Positions 23,425 through 34,602 of a DNA stretch of 43,934 nucleotides are shown piece by piece. The stretch spans positions 1 to 43,934 of the forward strand of contig JNDT01001586.1 in the NCBI GenBank assembly GCA_000697055.1. The letters run 5' to 3'. Position numbers and translations under genes: made by a program. The DNA comes from Saksenaea vasiformis B4078. Taxonomy: Eukaryota; Mucoromycota; Mucoromycetes; Mucorales; Saksenaeaceae. Within the stretch, counting starts at the first letter, position 1. Every line of letters begins with the position of its first letter. The notes below the pieces were generated by a model. That model saw nothing but the letters and a program-made list of their open reading frames with translations. It ran no database searches and was not told the origin of the DNA.

Positions 23425-25432
23425 ATGGAAGATACTCAATCATTTCGTTTACTTGGGACAACGGAGGTTAAGAAAATCCTTATCCAGCATTTTGACGGGG
23501 AGGATATTATTTATTGGGACGATATCAAGCAAGTCTTCCCTGAAGTCAAGCATATCGAGAATGATGGAACTATTGCTGCTATGGTGAGGGATTCCAAAGG
23601 CATGAGGTAAAACCAGAAGAAGTACGAGACTGATGTTTACGATGAGACAGCGAAGAAATGTTACACTGACCAGGTGTTTGCGTTTACCATAATATACGTT
23701 CTAGAGCAAAACCACACCGCATCAAACGCGTCCCTGGCGTTATTCTGGATGTTATCTTGTCCACTGCTCGCGGACGTCTTCCCGAGAGAGATCTATCGTT
23801 GAAAAAAAATGGGAACGTTGCATCCAAGGTCACTAAACTGGGAGCCCATGTATCTGAGCGGCAAAGGACCTCGAGTCTTCAGCTAGCAGAGATACTTGCT
23901 AATCAAGCAGAGATACTTGCTAATCAAGCAAATCAGGACCAGCTTCAGGTCAAAATTCTTGAGCAGTTGGTTACGCTTCGAGGTCGTGTCGAAGCCGTGC
24001 TCACTCAGACCTATGAACTCTCCGAATACCCGATCCCTCGTCTGTTTGTTGTCCTTCCGCAGGACCCTTCAGGATGGGATTATGTCAATCCCTTGTCAAA
24101 TAAGTTCCGGCTCTACTTTTTGTGCGAGTGCGGAGAACACACAAAGTCGATCAATAACGAGACCACGATTCCTCATCACATCCACATTGCTAAGCACGAA
24201 GGGTACGAGATCACTCGACCTTCCGAGTTCTTTCGGCAGTACGGTTCCTATGTCCTCACAATCCTGAAAATGCTTAAGTTCGGGATGACTGTCGCAGGAG
24301 TTATTATGCCGGCTTTGTCTCAATTGGTCACTGCGGATTTCATCGATCAGACCACTACGGCTTTAAAGCAATTGCAGAAAAACATCGAGCCTGGGGTGGA
24401 TCGAGTCATTGGATACATCGATAACATACCGGCACACAATGTCGGACATAGTGGGGAGAATTTGATGACCAACAACCAGGCTGCAGCCGACGTTGCCGAG
24501 CAGATGAAGAATAACCGAGCATTGGAAGGCGTTGATTTACGGAAGTTAGACATGTTTTTTCAGGGTGCTGATGGAAACAAAGTGTTGGGAAATCTGTACA
24601 AGATTGTCACGTACGAGGGGCACGTCAAATGGGTGTGTGTTGATCATTATCATGAGAATTATAACAGGTCAGCAGTCGAAGCGTTTCGACGTGCAGTGGA
24701 CACAGTTGGAGGGTCGTTTGACGAGAACAACGGTCGGGTAGAAGTAAGACTTAAGTCAAGAGTGCTGGCAGAACAGTTCTACTTCGCGCTGGAGAAGGCC
24801 ACGTCTGTCTATGAGCTCGATATCTACCTGGATTTGGAGGGCAGCAGGAGCGACCTTGAAGCACTAGAGGATTCACTCATGAAATCAAGTATAGCGATTC
24901 TTCGTCTTGATCTCCACGACTTTCGACCAAGCCTGAGCAGCAAACTATTACCAACATCTGCTCAATACGACATTCTTGTTCGTATCATGGAGCATCCCAA
25001 TATGAAATTGATTCACGTTGTCCTTCCAAGACATCTCGTTAAGCTTCCCAGCTTCTCACCAAAATCGTACTACACCTCCGCAAGCTATCAATCAAGATGA
25101 AGCCTGATGTGATGGGAGCAAAGAACTTTAAGCTATTATCAGAGACGCTCAAGACCAACTCGACTCTGACCACTTTGGACTTGTCGGACAGCCCGGTCGG
25201 AGACAACGGAGCTCAGGCCCTGGCCGAGGCGCTCAAGATCAACTCGACTCTGACAACTTTGGGTATGAGGTATAACCGGATCGGAGACAACGGAGCTCAG
25301 GCCCTGGTTGAGGCGCTCAAGATCAACTCGACTGTGACAGCTTTGGACTTGTGGGGCAATCCGATCGGAGACAATAAATGTCAAGCGTTGCGTCAATCGC
25401 TTGAGACCAGAAGAGATATCATGTTACTATAG
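23425..25432 (+). CDS. LRR-containing protein of an accessory family, frameshifted
   Basis: Exon 1 (23425-23606, start MEDTQSFRLLGTTEVKKI) joins exon 2 at 23705 through a 98-bp intron, in phase (GMR|AKPHRIKRVPG). The long frame then runs to a stop at 25100, 525 residues in. It includes a duplicated LANQAEI unit near 23885, a region with YPIPRLFVVLP and FRLYFLCECGEHT, and a hydrophobic stretch near FGMTVAGVIMPALSQL. The leucine-rich repeats (25140-25432) follow in another frame, overlapping the stop as ATGA. That frame already reads as gene-like text (LRKLSIK) before its ATG, so a one-base deletion just before 25080 probably broke one long gene. Three ribonuclease-inhibitor-type LRRs remain. 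From memory, proteins of this kind are expanded in Mortierella-like fungi; function is unknown. A sequencing error or a true second gene is possible. Confidence 0.6.
25146..25398 (+). repeat. Three near-identical 84-bp LRR units
   Basis: Three tandem units of 84 bases encode 28-residue leucine-rich repeats of the form NSTLTTLDLS..xxGDNGAQALAEALKI. Units share long identical stretches at the DNA level (for example GAGACAACGGAGCTCAGGCC in the first two), pointing to recent duplication or gene conversion. Variation sits mainly at the exposed positions between LDL and GDNGA. Confidence 0.75.
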
Positions 25433-25656
25433 TATGGCTTCGTTTGTGACGTATAAAGGGTCAATGCCAGCTGCCAACAGAAGGCGCTGATACTCCAAAA
25501 CCTTTAAAGTAGTAGCGATGAGAGAAAGGAATGTTATGGAGTTTGGACTGTAAACTGCTATTCAGAGATGAAGTGATAAAACTTTTAAGTGCGAGCTCGA
25601 GTGCAGTGCGGGAGAAATGAAAAGAGGTAGGATGGTGAGAAAATGTGATTTTCATC

Positions 25657-25861
25657 TTACTGTTTATTGAACGACTGTTTACGCTGCTCTAAATAAGTTA
25701 TGCGTCCATGAAGAGCCAAGTTTGGGCTAAAGACGGGATTAAATATGCGATCATTAGTATAGGAATTGGTGAGAAAATGGTATTCTAATTACATCAAGTT
25801 TGTCCCCAGATGGACGCATAACTTATTGAAGCAACATAAAAAATCATTCACGGTTAGTAAA
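25657..25861. repeat. Palindromic repeat copy 2 (about 205 bp)
   Basis: This copy has the same plan as copy 1: an inward end at 25657-25720 (TTTACGCTGC, AATAAGTTATGCGTCCATG, GCCAAG), a 78-base spacer (25721-25798) and an opposite end at 25799-25861 (TGTCCCCAGATGGACGCATAA, AAAAATCATTCAC, TTAGTAAA). The spacer has the same length as in copy 1 and ends similarly (TTACATCAA against TTACATTGA). It lies just downstream of the LRR gene. Confidence 0.7.
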
Positions 25862-26144
25862 TGGAAGGCGCTTTTAGGTCAACGTGCTTACCGCCGAATC
25901 ACACCTAAAGGCTCGGGCCAAACCCGCACCTGAGTCCGGTAGGTCAGCGTTGTGGTAAACGAACAATGGTAATGAGAGAGAACTCTCTACTTTATATACT
26001 TTTTCAGTTTTATGCTAAGAATAAGCTATAAGAGCAGGGTCAATGAAGTACAACCGTAAATCTGAGTCCATAAATAGTCAGAAAGGGAAGACATTTATCC
26101 GAAGATATAAATATTGGATTTGGAATCCACGTTTGCGTCAGATA
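25862..26144. repeat. Diverged partial copy of the repeat arm
   Basis: Immediately after palindrome copy 2 the sequence resembles the start of the left arm at 22619: a segment with GGGCCAAACCCGCACCTGAGTCCGG... corresponds to the CGCGCCTGAGTCCGCTGGGCC region at 22690. Similarity fades within about 110 bases. The remainder, to 26144, contains no gene. This gives palindrome copies 1 and 2 the same direct orientation of flanking sequence, while the segment further right is inverted. Confidence 0.5.
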
Positions 26145-26830
26145 AGTATTATGAGACGCTCAAGTCAAATAAATTTTACGCTGGAAAGTGATGCGTCTTT
26201 GCGGCGAGAAGTGGTTTATTTTGCGTCAATATTAGGGATAATTCGCGTCTGGGTAACTTCGTTTTTGCATTGAGATACTTCAATGATGCGTTTTTCAGTA
26301 TCCTTTCGGAAAGCAAGTAAAAATGTCTCAAGATAAGGAAATGGTGATGGATTCCCAGTATCCCGTCGGAAAGCAGTAAAAATGTCTCACGATAAGGACA
26401 GGTTCCACCCAAAAATGATCCGTATTTAAAGGCACGGATGAACCATTTTTAAATTCTTTGGCTCTGTTTTTCAAGAAGGCATCCCCGGTAAGGATGTCAA
26501 TTTATATACGTACAGGATTATTCATGTTTTTATGTCTATTCTTTAGCCTGCATGACCTCTGTCCCGAACCGTCTCGGCTGTGGTGTAGCCCATTGTTCAC
26601 CACCAGGTAAGTAAATGTTGTCACACGCAGCCTCGCTCCAACTTCCACGACAGAACCTCGCCAGACGTTGTATCGCTCCATGTCCTCTGCACGGCGTCAA
26701 AACCCAAACTGGCATTCATGTCAGTATAATCTCCTCTGCCGCCCCCATCGCGCCAGATGGGGGGCAGGATGCTGCCATTGGGTAGCTATGCCCTTCGGGG
26801 GTAAGTGAAGTGACATCAACGTATCTTCCA
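26145..26830 (-). repeat. Right long inverted-repeat arm of the LRR island
   Basis: Read on the minus strand this segment follows the left arm (22619-23245) block by block: CTACACCACAGCC, GTTCGGGACAGAGGTCA, TTGACATCCTTACCGGGGA, GTGCCTTTAAATAC and CCTTATCGTGAGACATTT. The CGGAAAGCA..TAAAAATGTCTCA word is duplicated at about 26305-26395. Short frames crossing it are shadows of the repeat. With the left arm it encloses the LRR gene. Confidence 0.7.
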
Positions 26831-27010
26831 TTTACTAACGGTGAATGACTTTTTATGCTGCTCGAATAAATTTTGCGTCCATCTGGGGACCAAGTTATTG
26901 TCGATTTATATACTTATAACCGCATATTTCATCTCTTCCTTAGCGCAAAAATGGCTCCTGATCGACGCAAGGTTTACATAGAGTTGCGTAAAAATGCATG
27001 CACGACTCTC
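26831..27010. repeat. Palindromic repeat copy 3
   Basis: The left end (26831-26894) is the best-preserved one: TTTACTAACGGTGAATGAC, TTTATGCTGCTCGAATAAA, TTTGCGTCCATCTGGGGACCAAG. After a spacer of roughly 60 bases a weaker opposite end follows, with CGACGCAAGG and TTGCGTAAAAATGCATGCACGAC at about 26960-27010, aligning with the corresponding end of copies 1 and 2. It closes the island on the right. Confidence 0.6.
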
Positions 27011-27477
27011 ACGATACTTCTTGATTGTCTACATTTTCTTAATCAAGTTCATAACACACATATTTGACAGGAGTGGACTGGTGGAAAATCAAGAAAAAAT
27101 TGCAATTGTTTGATTGAAACTGTTGCGACCTTGCTTGTGGAAGGACTGTAAAGTGCATCATGGTTGTTCTTCATTTCAAAAGGCGAACGAATGGCTAAAC
27201 GAGGATTCTTTTTCCCTGAAACATTACTAAAAAAAGACATCGGGCATTCTTCCAAGGTTTCTTTAAGCAAGTCGGGCGCTATTACTTTTGTGGATAGAAT
27301 AGAAGTTGTTACAATTTCAGCTGGAACATTTTCTCTTTATTTAACAGCATGCACTGGCGACGTTTCGGTGTAACTGCCAAGGAGGGCGGCATGATGAAGG
27401 GTGACTGCGGCCGTAGAACAACGGTATGCCAAGCCCCGCTCTCCGTTTGGCTTGCCAAGAACGGTTCTTTTTCTAGC

Positions 27478-27786
27478 ATGTTTCCGTCATTTTCGAATCA
27501 AGGTGGTCGCAATGCAGGTGATGATCATTGGATCGATTCTTTGAAGGGGAAAATAGTGGTTGGCAATGAGGAAGCGACTTCACTTCCTTCCGACAAGGTA
27601 TGTACACCCTTGGATGTAACACAACTTTTTTTTTCATTGTTCTTATAGATTGTACGTCCCAAAGATTTACCAAAACATCATCGTATTGTCGAAGAGGGAA
27701 GTATGGTAACGATGGATCATGACCCATCTCGTCTTAATGTCCGTGTGGACAAGTCTCAACGCGTGGTCCATGCCAACTATGGATAA
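27478..27786 (+). CDS. Peptidase inhibitor I78-family small protein
   Basis: Two exons (27478-27597 and 27649-27786) split by a 51-bp intron encode 85 residues. The N-terminal half has DDHWIDSLKGKIVV, and the second exon gives IVRPKDLPKHHRIVEEGSMV followed by TMDHDPSRLNVRVD and a final HANYG. The pattern DSLKGK, then R-x(n)-VT-D-x-RLNV-x-VD, is that of I78 (potato-inhibitor-I-like) proteins, small inhibitors of serine peptidases. The usual final Cys-Gly end is replaced by NYG here. No signal peptide is apparent, so a cytosolic role is likely. The ATG chosen is the one nearest the conserved part; an open frame extends upstream to about 27349, so the start is uncertain. It is convergent with the MIT gene. 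Confidence 0.75.
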
Positions 27787-27802
27787 CTCGGAGGATCAAA
27801 GT

Positions 27803-27841
<39 letters not shown>
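27803..27841. repeat. (TGA)13 trinucleotide microsatellite
   Basis: Thirteen uninterrupted TGA units lie between the convergent I78 and MIT genes, 17 bases after the I78 stop and about 50 bases before the MIT stop. The repeat is probably transcribed in one or both 3' UTRs and should be length-variable between strains. Confidence 0.95.
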
Positions 27842-27842
<1 letters not shown>

Positions 27843-27892
27843 AAATTTAATACAACTGTACAATATGTAAAGAACGAGATAAAAGAAAAGAA

Positions 27893-30800
27893 TTAATCGT
27901 CAACCCAATCATTGCTTTTCTTTAACCATTTGTTAAGCAACCTTGAGAAATCTCGCATGACAACGGAACATATGAGTTTACTCAAGGTTTCGATGCACAC
28001 GTGGGTTTTCTGGAGAACCCGTTTGCAAATCATTGCCTTGTCTGGAGATATTGCAATCATACCAGTATACTGTACTCGCCAATCGTCTAAATCACAGCAA
28101 TCAGTTATAAAAAAATATATACACACTTTTTGTTGTTTCACATACCAAGCACTTGCGCTTGATCAAGAAGCTCCGTGAGAACGTGAATATATGTATTGTA
28201 CTGGTCGTCCCTGTAATGGTTTATTGTTTAGCCATACATAGCACAAAACGTGCAAACTTACGAAGATTTTGATGAATCGAGTTTGATCCGCTCAACAGAT
28301 TTGGTTAGTTTACTACCCCAAACAGCGATAGTCTAACGATAAAGATGAGTCATCAAGAACGTAGAACACGCTGTCTCTCTCTCTCTTACTTACGTGAGCA
28401 GATTTCCGATGATGAAGTGTTGCGCCAGTCGCCGTTCCAGATTCTTCCTCGCTATGTGCTCCCTTTGCGATACCCAGCTTCTTGGAAAAACTGTACTGGA
28501 TTTGCTGTAATGTACGTTCCAGAGCACTGAGCTCGGTATAGGCACTCGACGCGTTCTCGAAATCAGTACGCGCGTTCATTAGTTTTAAAACAGTCAATAA
28601 AAGTCTACATATTTCCAATTTGGCATCCAAAGCTGGCAAACGAACACCGGATTGAAACCTAAAAGAGAACTTAGTACTCCGTAAAGAAACTTTTCTCTTT
28701 TTTTATATACCATAATTCTTTGGGAATATGCAATCGTCCAGTTACATAACCCCCTTCCTTAATGCTTTGTCGTACTCGTTCCATTAATGCTGGGTAGCAT
28801 GTGGGGTTCTTTGGAGACGAGGTGGTCGTGGCGGGGGTGGCGAGAAGGGGCTCGGCGTCAGACTTGGCATCGATTATCCCATTACTACCCAGGAAGGAGA
28901 GGGATGGTTGGGGCGTCTTTTCTTTAGTCAGAGCACCCTGAACCAGGGAGGGTACGCTTCCAGAAAATAAGGAGCCTCTTCTCGGAGGAAGCGTGTGGGG
29001 TGTATCCGTTTGGCGTCCATGTGGTGACGAGTCGGGTGATTGAAGCGATTCATGGCTGTTACTACGCAGACGTAGACTACTCGTACTGATTTGCAGTGTG
29101 GACAGTGCATTGCCTTGTTTCGATTGTCTTGTGCGACGACGCGTGTTAGATGAGGAAGTCGTACTGTTTGATTTCCAGAAACCTCCTAGTGAAATACTAG
29201 AGCCGTGTGTCCTGAGTGTTGTGTCAGGTTCATCCTTGAGCGAGGACGTGCTCGTGGATGTGGAAAGATTTCCGGATTTGGAGAGGCCGAAACGATCCAG
29301 GGCGGAGATACTGTGTGTACGTGGCGGTGGGACAGAGACTTCTTTTCTGAAAGAGGATGTTCTTCCGAGCGGATTCCAGTGAGTAGAAGAGGAGGAAGAG
29401 GAGGAAGAGGAGGGCGGCCGTTTTGAAGAGGAAGAGGAAGAGGCGGCTAACCACACGTCGTCGTCATCTTCCTCATCGCGAGGAGGGTCGACGTTATCCT
29501 CATCCTCCAGAGGGGCAAAAATGGATTCTTGGTGGGTGGTTGTTGACGAGGAGGAGGACGACTGGAGTAGAAGATCGTCATAGCTATTTGTTGTTTCTTG
29601 AGGGAGTTTTGGTAGATCTTTATCTGCAATGATCTGTTGCTCTGTGGTATCGAGAAGGAGAGCAGCAGCACTTGTAGAACGGAAATTGAAATAGTCGTCT
29701 TTTGGTGAAGGGGCAATAGGCAGCGGTAGGTTTGGAGGGGTTTGTACGGGCGCGGGTTGTTTTGTTAGTGGTGATTCATCCGTAAGGTCAGTTGAATAAC
29801 GTTTTTTACCGGTACCTTTGTGTTTTGGGGGGTTGAATAGGGGAGAGAGAGAAAAAAGAGAAAAAGATAGAAAAAGAGAGCGGTATGAATGAGAACATGT
29901 GTTTTGGCGGGTGGCGAGACAGAAAATGTTGGGACTTACCATTTTGTCTCCATGATATGGATGGTCTGTTAATGGATACGATCGGCGTACTCCTTGACGG
30001 CTTTAGTGGCGCGAGGAATGCTGCGGGTTTGTTCGATTTAGCTAGTGATCGTTTGGCAAACATGGAAGCAAAGATCGAGTTGTGAGGTTTTGTTTCGGTT
30101 GGTATGTCGGTTGGTATGGATACTGGAGTCGGAGGTTGAGATAATTCATGCGAGGTTTTTGCATCGTTGATCAACGAAGGTGGTCTTTCACTTGGTGATT
30201 TATTTTTGGAGGGTTGAGAACGCCATGAGTATGTAATTTCTTCGGCGATGCAATGAAGCATTGGATTCTTGCTGGTATCGGAAGGAAGTTGGTTGGAAAG
30301 AAAGACGATACGATCCGCGTATGAATCGTACTAAAAATGAGAAGAGAAAAGGAAGGACGAAAAAAAAAAAGGAAGAATGCTTCCGACTTTAGTGTCTTTT
30401 TTTTTTCAAAGCGAGGATTAAACAAGTTATCGGCCTTTTCTTTTTTTTTATATATATCTTATCTCCTTGGATCCCTTTTTCTCGCCTTCACTCACTCACT
30501 CACTCGCACACGCACACTCTTGGTTCCGGTACCCCATTCTTTCCGAAATCACATTAAAACCTCGCTTTCACTCCCTTCCCACTCCTATTAAGTGTTCTCG
30601 TTCGTCGTCATCCAGGGGATTTGGGTCAAATAAAAGAAAATGATACATTACGATTTTCCTTAACCATGCCAGGTCTTTGTCTGGATTGACTTCGTCGATG
30701 ACCTGATGTAATAGTCTCACAACTTCGCCATATGTTTCTACTGCCTCTTTTGTATTTCCTGCCGAATCGTATGTCACTGCCAAGTTTGCTTTTTGAAGAG

Positions 30801-30921
30801 CCGACTCAAGCCATGCCTTGGCCATTGGTGTAAAAACATCTCCTTTTCGAAAGCAAATGTTTTTGTCCATGACGTTCTGAGATGAATGTATGGATTCGAC
30901 AATGGTCGAGGGATGGTGCAT
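27893..30921 (-). CDS. MIT-domain protein with long Ser-rich linker
   Basis: Seven exons (30921-30652, 30330-29940, 29815-28711, 28658-28394, 28332-28262, 28210-28146, 28086-27893) give 786 residues with all phases consistent. The N-terminal part (about residues 33-105) is an MIT helical hairpin: ESALQKANLAVTYDSAGNTK, EAVETYGEVVRLLHQVI, then across intron 1 YDSYADRIVFLSNQL. MIT domains bind ESCRT-III tails and link proteins to endosomal or membrane-remodelling machinery. A long disordered Ser/Thr/Pro-rich region with poly-Ser runs and an acidic stretch follows. The C-terminal third is helical and better conserved-looking (GRLHIPKELWFQSGVRLPAL, then LLLTVLKLMNARTDF), ending WLKKSNDWVDD. I know similar MIT proteins in fungi but no named orthologue. 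It is intact. Confidence 0.85.
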
Positions 30922-33115
30922 TAAGGCTCTTCGTTATGAGGGTGTGGATTGAATGACTTGTTGTTTTAAGGCCCAAGATTTCTGTGACAAAGGTTCATGT
31001 ATTTATAGCAAAAAAAAAAAAGTTGCTATTGTTCGGTCGGAACAAATAGTAAGAGACGCAGGGCCCAGACAAGGCTAGATAAAAAGGGAGAAAGGGAGAA
31101 GGGGTTAAAGGGAAAAGGAAAAAAGGTATATAAAAATTAAAGCGCGAAATAAAAGAAAGAGAGTAAAGATAGCGGAATAAGAGAAAAGTTATGTGTGTAT
31201 GTGCTATGATCAATAGAGGTAGACACACGTTCGTTCCTGCACAAACACATACATAGGACACAAGGGTGGGGCCAGAACAAAAGGCACACTCTCCATTGCC
31301 CGTGGCTTATTTTTTTTTTTTTTGCCTCGACTTTTGCCACTGTGCAACCACTCAGTTACTTTGCTTTATTTAGTTCATTTACAATTTTTAATCTCTTTCA
31401 TGGTTGCACATGGTCCAATGATTTGATCTCTTTCTCACAACGCAGGAGATAATTTATTCACCAGTGATATAAACTTACAATTCGTATTACAATGTGGAGC
31501 AAAAAAGTTTATTTCAAATACAATTTGGTGTTCACCGATTCTGTCGCGCGAGAAAACCATTTCATCATCAGAATATGTACATGTTTTATATATTCTCTAT
31601 CTATCCATATAAAATCAAATAATGTAATATTTTTGCAAAGTGTGTATAAACATAAAATATTTCTTTGCAGTCCGAAACAAGATACCCCTTTCTTTTCTTC
31701 TTTTATTTTCCGCCAAAGTGAACAAGGGGATCATCAAACGGGGTTTATCCTTCGTCATTGGGGGAGGAACGGAGAAAGAAATAAAAAAGCTATCATCATG
31801 CCGCACGTGAACACAGAGACTCTCTCTCACTCTTCTACCCAGTATCTGGATCGTAGTCTTAAACACACCGGGGGATATCGGATTTTATTTTGTAATTTTC
31901 GAAATGGAATAACTGATAGAGGGTAACCTAGGATTCATAGTCAGCTGCGTTGTCATGGTAAAAAGGATCAGATAAACTGAGTACGCAAAATAGAGAAAAA
32001 AAAAGAGAGAAAGAGAAAAGACAGCGTGTATGAAAAAAGCTAAAAAAACAACCTTCAGTGTAGCGCATACACACTAAGGTTTTTACAACCGCTCGCCTAG
32101 TACGCCTTTGGAGCTAAATGTTGTTTCTTTTTTCTCAATTGGGCAGCATGTAAAAGGTCTTGGTTACCCTTTTTGGGAAAGCTGGTCATGCGCTGTTCTT
32201 TTCGAGGGAACTTTAACTTTTGGATCTCTCAAAAACATTTTCTTTTTTCTTTTTGCGGGCGCCAATTCTTTTAGCTATTATTATATCGGAGGTTGACCTG
32301 TCATGGTAACGGAAAAGAGTGATGGCTTTCCCTTTTTAACCCTTTGGCGGTAAAAAAAAAAGTGTACCCAACGATATCCCAGTTGGATAATGATACATTT
32401 TGAAAACAAACTCCATTTCCCCTGGGAAATGAACCGTTTTTCCGATTGCGGAGTTTAATATATTCTAGCTGGAAACCAAAGCCTTCTTGTATGAAACGAA
32501 ATTGAAACCAAGAATATGATCGATGGAATAGAAGAAATAGTTAAGATCATGTAGACTGGATATATTGACTTCGCTTTCTTTTTATTGTTTTTTTAATGAT
32601 AGGATGATAAGAAGCGAAAGGAAAAATACACATAATAAAAGATCGTCATTGGTATCAAGAAACTTTATTCTAGCTGTGGGAATGCGTCAGCTAAAATTGA
32701 CCAATAATATGTCATCACCGGGTAGACAAACAATTTTTTTTTTATTTTCTCGATCAGTCGCAGGAAGACCTAAATTAATACATTCGCAGCGTGATTGGTG
32801 AATTCTTTTCCAATGAAGCACCTGACAGAAAGATAAAGAAGAAAAAAAAATAGAGAATAGAGAAAGAGAGAAAGAAAAAAAAATGAGAGACATTAACTAC
32901 AAAGCCCCGCTAAACGGTTTGTTCCTTCCTTTCCTTTTTTTTTTCTTATAATTTTTTTTTGTTTTGTCAAACGAAAAGGGAAAACCTCACCTGTTCCGTA
33001 AACCCAAAAAAAAAAAAAATTAAGATCTATTCCACATTAACATCTATTTATTTGTGTCTTTTTTTTTCTTCTTCATCTCTTTTTCCTTACTTCTTCTTTT
33101 ACTTTATTCATTTGA
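30922..33115. other. Divergent intergenic region before the APSES gene
   Basis: About 2.2 kb separate the MIT and APSES gene starts. The sequence is AT-rich with many homopolymer runs, and a long T/C-rich tract occupies about 32930-33110 directly before the APSES start, as is common in leaders of strongly regulated fungal genes. The longest frame, 144 codons at 31492-31926 (+), has no recognisable domain and is opposed by an 83-codon frame, so I leave it out. Confidence 0.4.
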
Positions 33116-34602
33116 ATGTATACATCTTCTTATCGTCCTCACGAAACACATGCAAATCAAGATATGCCGGGCTATAATTACCTGTATCATCAACAACAAC
33201 AACAACAACAACACCAACGTTATGTGACATCCTCCTCCTCTACAACACCTTCCCATGTACGAGCCCATTCTGCCCCTCAATTGCAACCGCAAATGCTACC
33301 TGCGATGCAAATGCAAATTACTCCCTCTCAACAACATCATCAACAACTAGAACAACAACTTATCCGTTGGTCACAGCGTCCTAAATTTGCTAGTACCTAT
33401 TGGGAAGAAGAGGGCACTGTCTGTTTCCAAGTCGATGCGCGAGGCGTTTGCGTGACGCGACGTCAAGGTAAATAAATAAACAAATAGAATTGCCCTTATT
33501 TTGACATTTTTTTTATAGATAATGACATGATCAATGGAACCAAGTTACTTAATGTAACAGGCATGTCTCGCGGTAAACGTGATGGTATCCTGAAGAACGA
33601 AAGAGGACGCGTCGTTGTCAAGGTAGGTGCGATGCATCTCAAGGGTGTCTGGTAAGTTAAAAAAAAAAACGCTTTTTTGTTGTATCTCTGTGTAACACGA
33701 TCTCCCTTAGGATCACTTTCGCACGTGCCAAAGCACTTTCAGAGCAATTCAACATTACAGATGTCCTTCATCCATTGTTCGCAAATGATCCTAGCGTGTA
33801 TCTGTATTCCAATCCTGAACCACCAACACAATCCCCCATTTACTTTTTGCCTCCAAATCACCATCATACATACCCTACACAACATCAACAACCAACCTCT
33901 TATTTAAGTAAGTAAACATTTGATCATGAAGGAAGCAAGTGGCGCTCAACGCTTTGATACCTTTTAGCCACACCTGCAGCACCCGCACCACCACCACCAT
34001 CGTTACCGAACCATTCATCCTACATGTCCGTGCCCGTTTCTCAATCTTGCCAACCACCAACACCTCCTTACGCTAATCAGGAATTGACATTGGGCTATGT
34101 CAAAATGGAATCACCCGTGACAACCGCTCCACATACCACAGCAACACCTGCTGTAACCACAACAACAACAACGGCACACACGGCGTCGTCGGCAGTGGCG
34201 GTTGAGGTGCCACATACGGAGGAACCAAGTTCGCCGCTATTTTTCGATTTAGGTGACTACACGAGTAAGAATGGATCAGTTATGTCGGTCCTCACAAGTT
34301 CCGACTCAGCGCCGAGCACTCCCGTTCAGCAACAAATGATACAATCGTATGATCCCTCTGCCCTTCAAAGAATGTTTCAACCACCGCTTCCAGAAATGCC
34401 TCCCCCCACCTCCACCGTTCATGGTCCATCACCTCCACTTTCCTCCTTTTCTCCTTCTATCGACCGCCACGAGTTCTATCGATCCAAAATGGTACCCCAT
34501 TACAGCCATCAACAATCCTATCACGATGAAACGATGAATTCAATCATGAGCCATCATTCACGCGCCCAATTTGCATATTCGTTTTCATTGCAAGAAGAAT
34601 AG
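33116..34602 (+). CDS. APSES-type transcription factor (StuA/Efg1/Asm-1 class)
   Basis: Four exons (33116-33467, 33519-33651, 33711-33907, 33968-34602) give 438 residues. The APSES DNA-binding domain, about residues 93-195, is complete: [19 protein letters not shown], then across intron 1 [58 protein letters not shown] and [13 protein letters not shown]. This is the bHLH-like fold of StuA, Asm-1, Phd1/Sok2 and Efg1, regulators of hyphal development, sporulation and dimorphism acting in the nucleus. An N-terminal poly-Gln run (CAA repeat at about 33191-33211) and a long C-terminal Pro/Thr/His-rich region flank the domain. The paralogue cannot be assigned without a tree. The ATG follows a T/C-rich leader, supporting the start. 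Confidence 0.94.

Noticed and set aside
22551..26899. Target-site duplication at the outer ends of the LRR island (CATTG / TATTG)
   Set aside because: One mismatch in five bases next to CTTGGTCCC is not convincing; chance match is likely.
29098..29632. Plus-strand frames over the MIT gene
   Set aside because: Shadows of the Ser-rich linker exon on the other strand.
31492..31926. 144-codon plus-strand frame in the MIT-APSES gap
   Set aside because: AT-rich, no motif, opposed by another frame; looks incidental.
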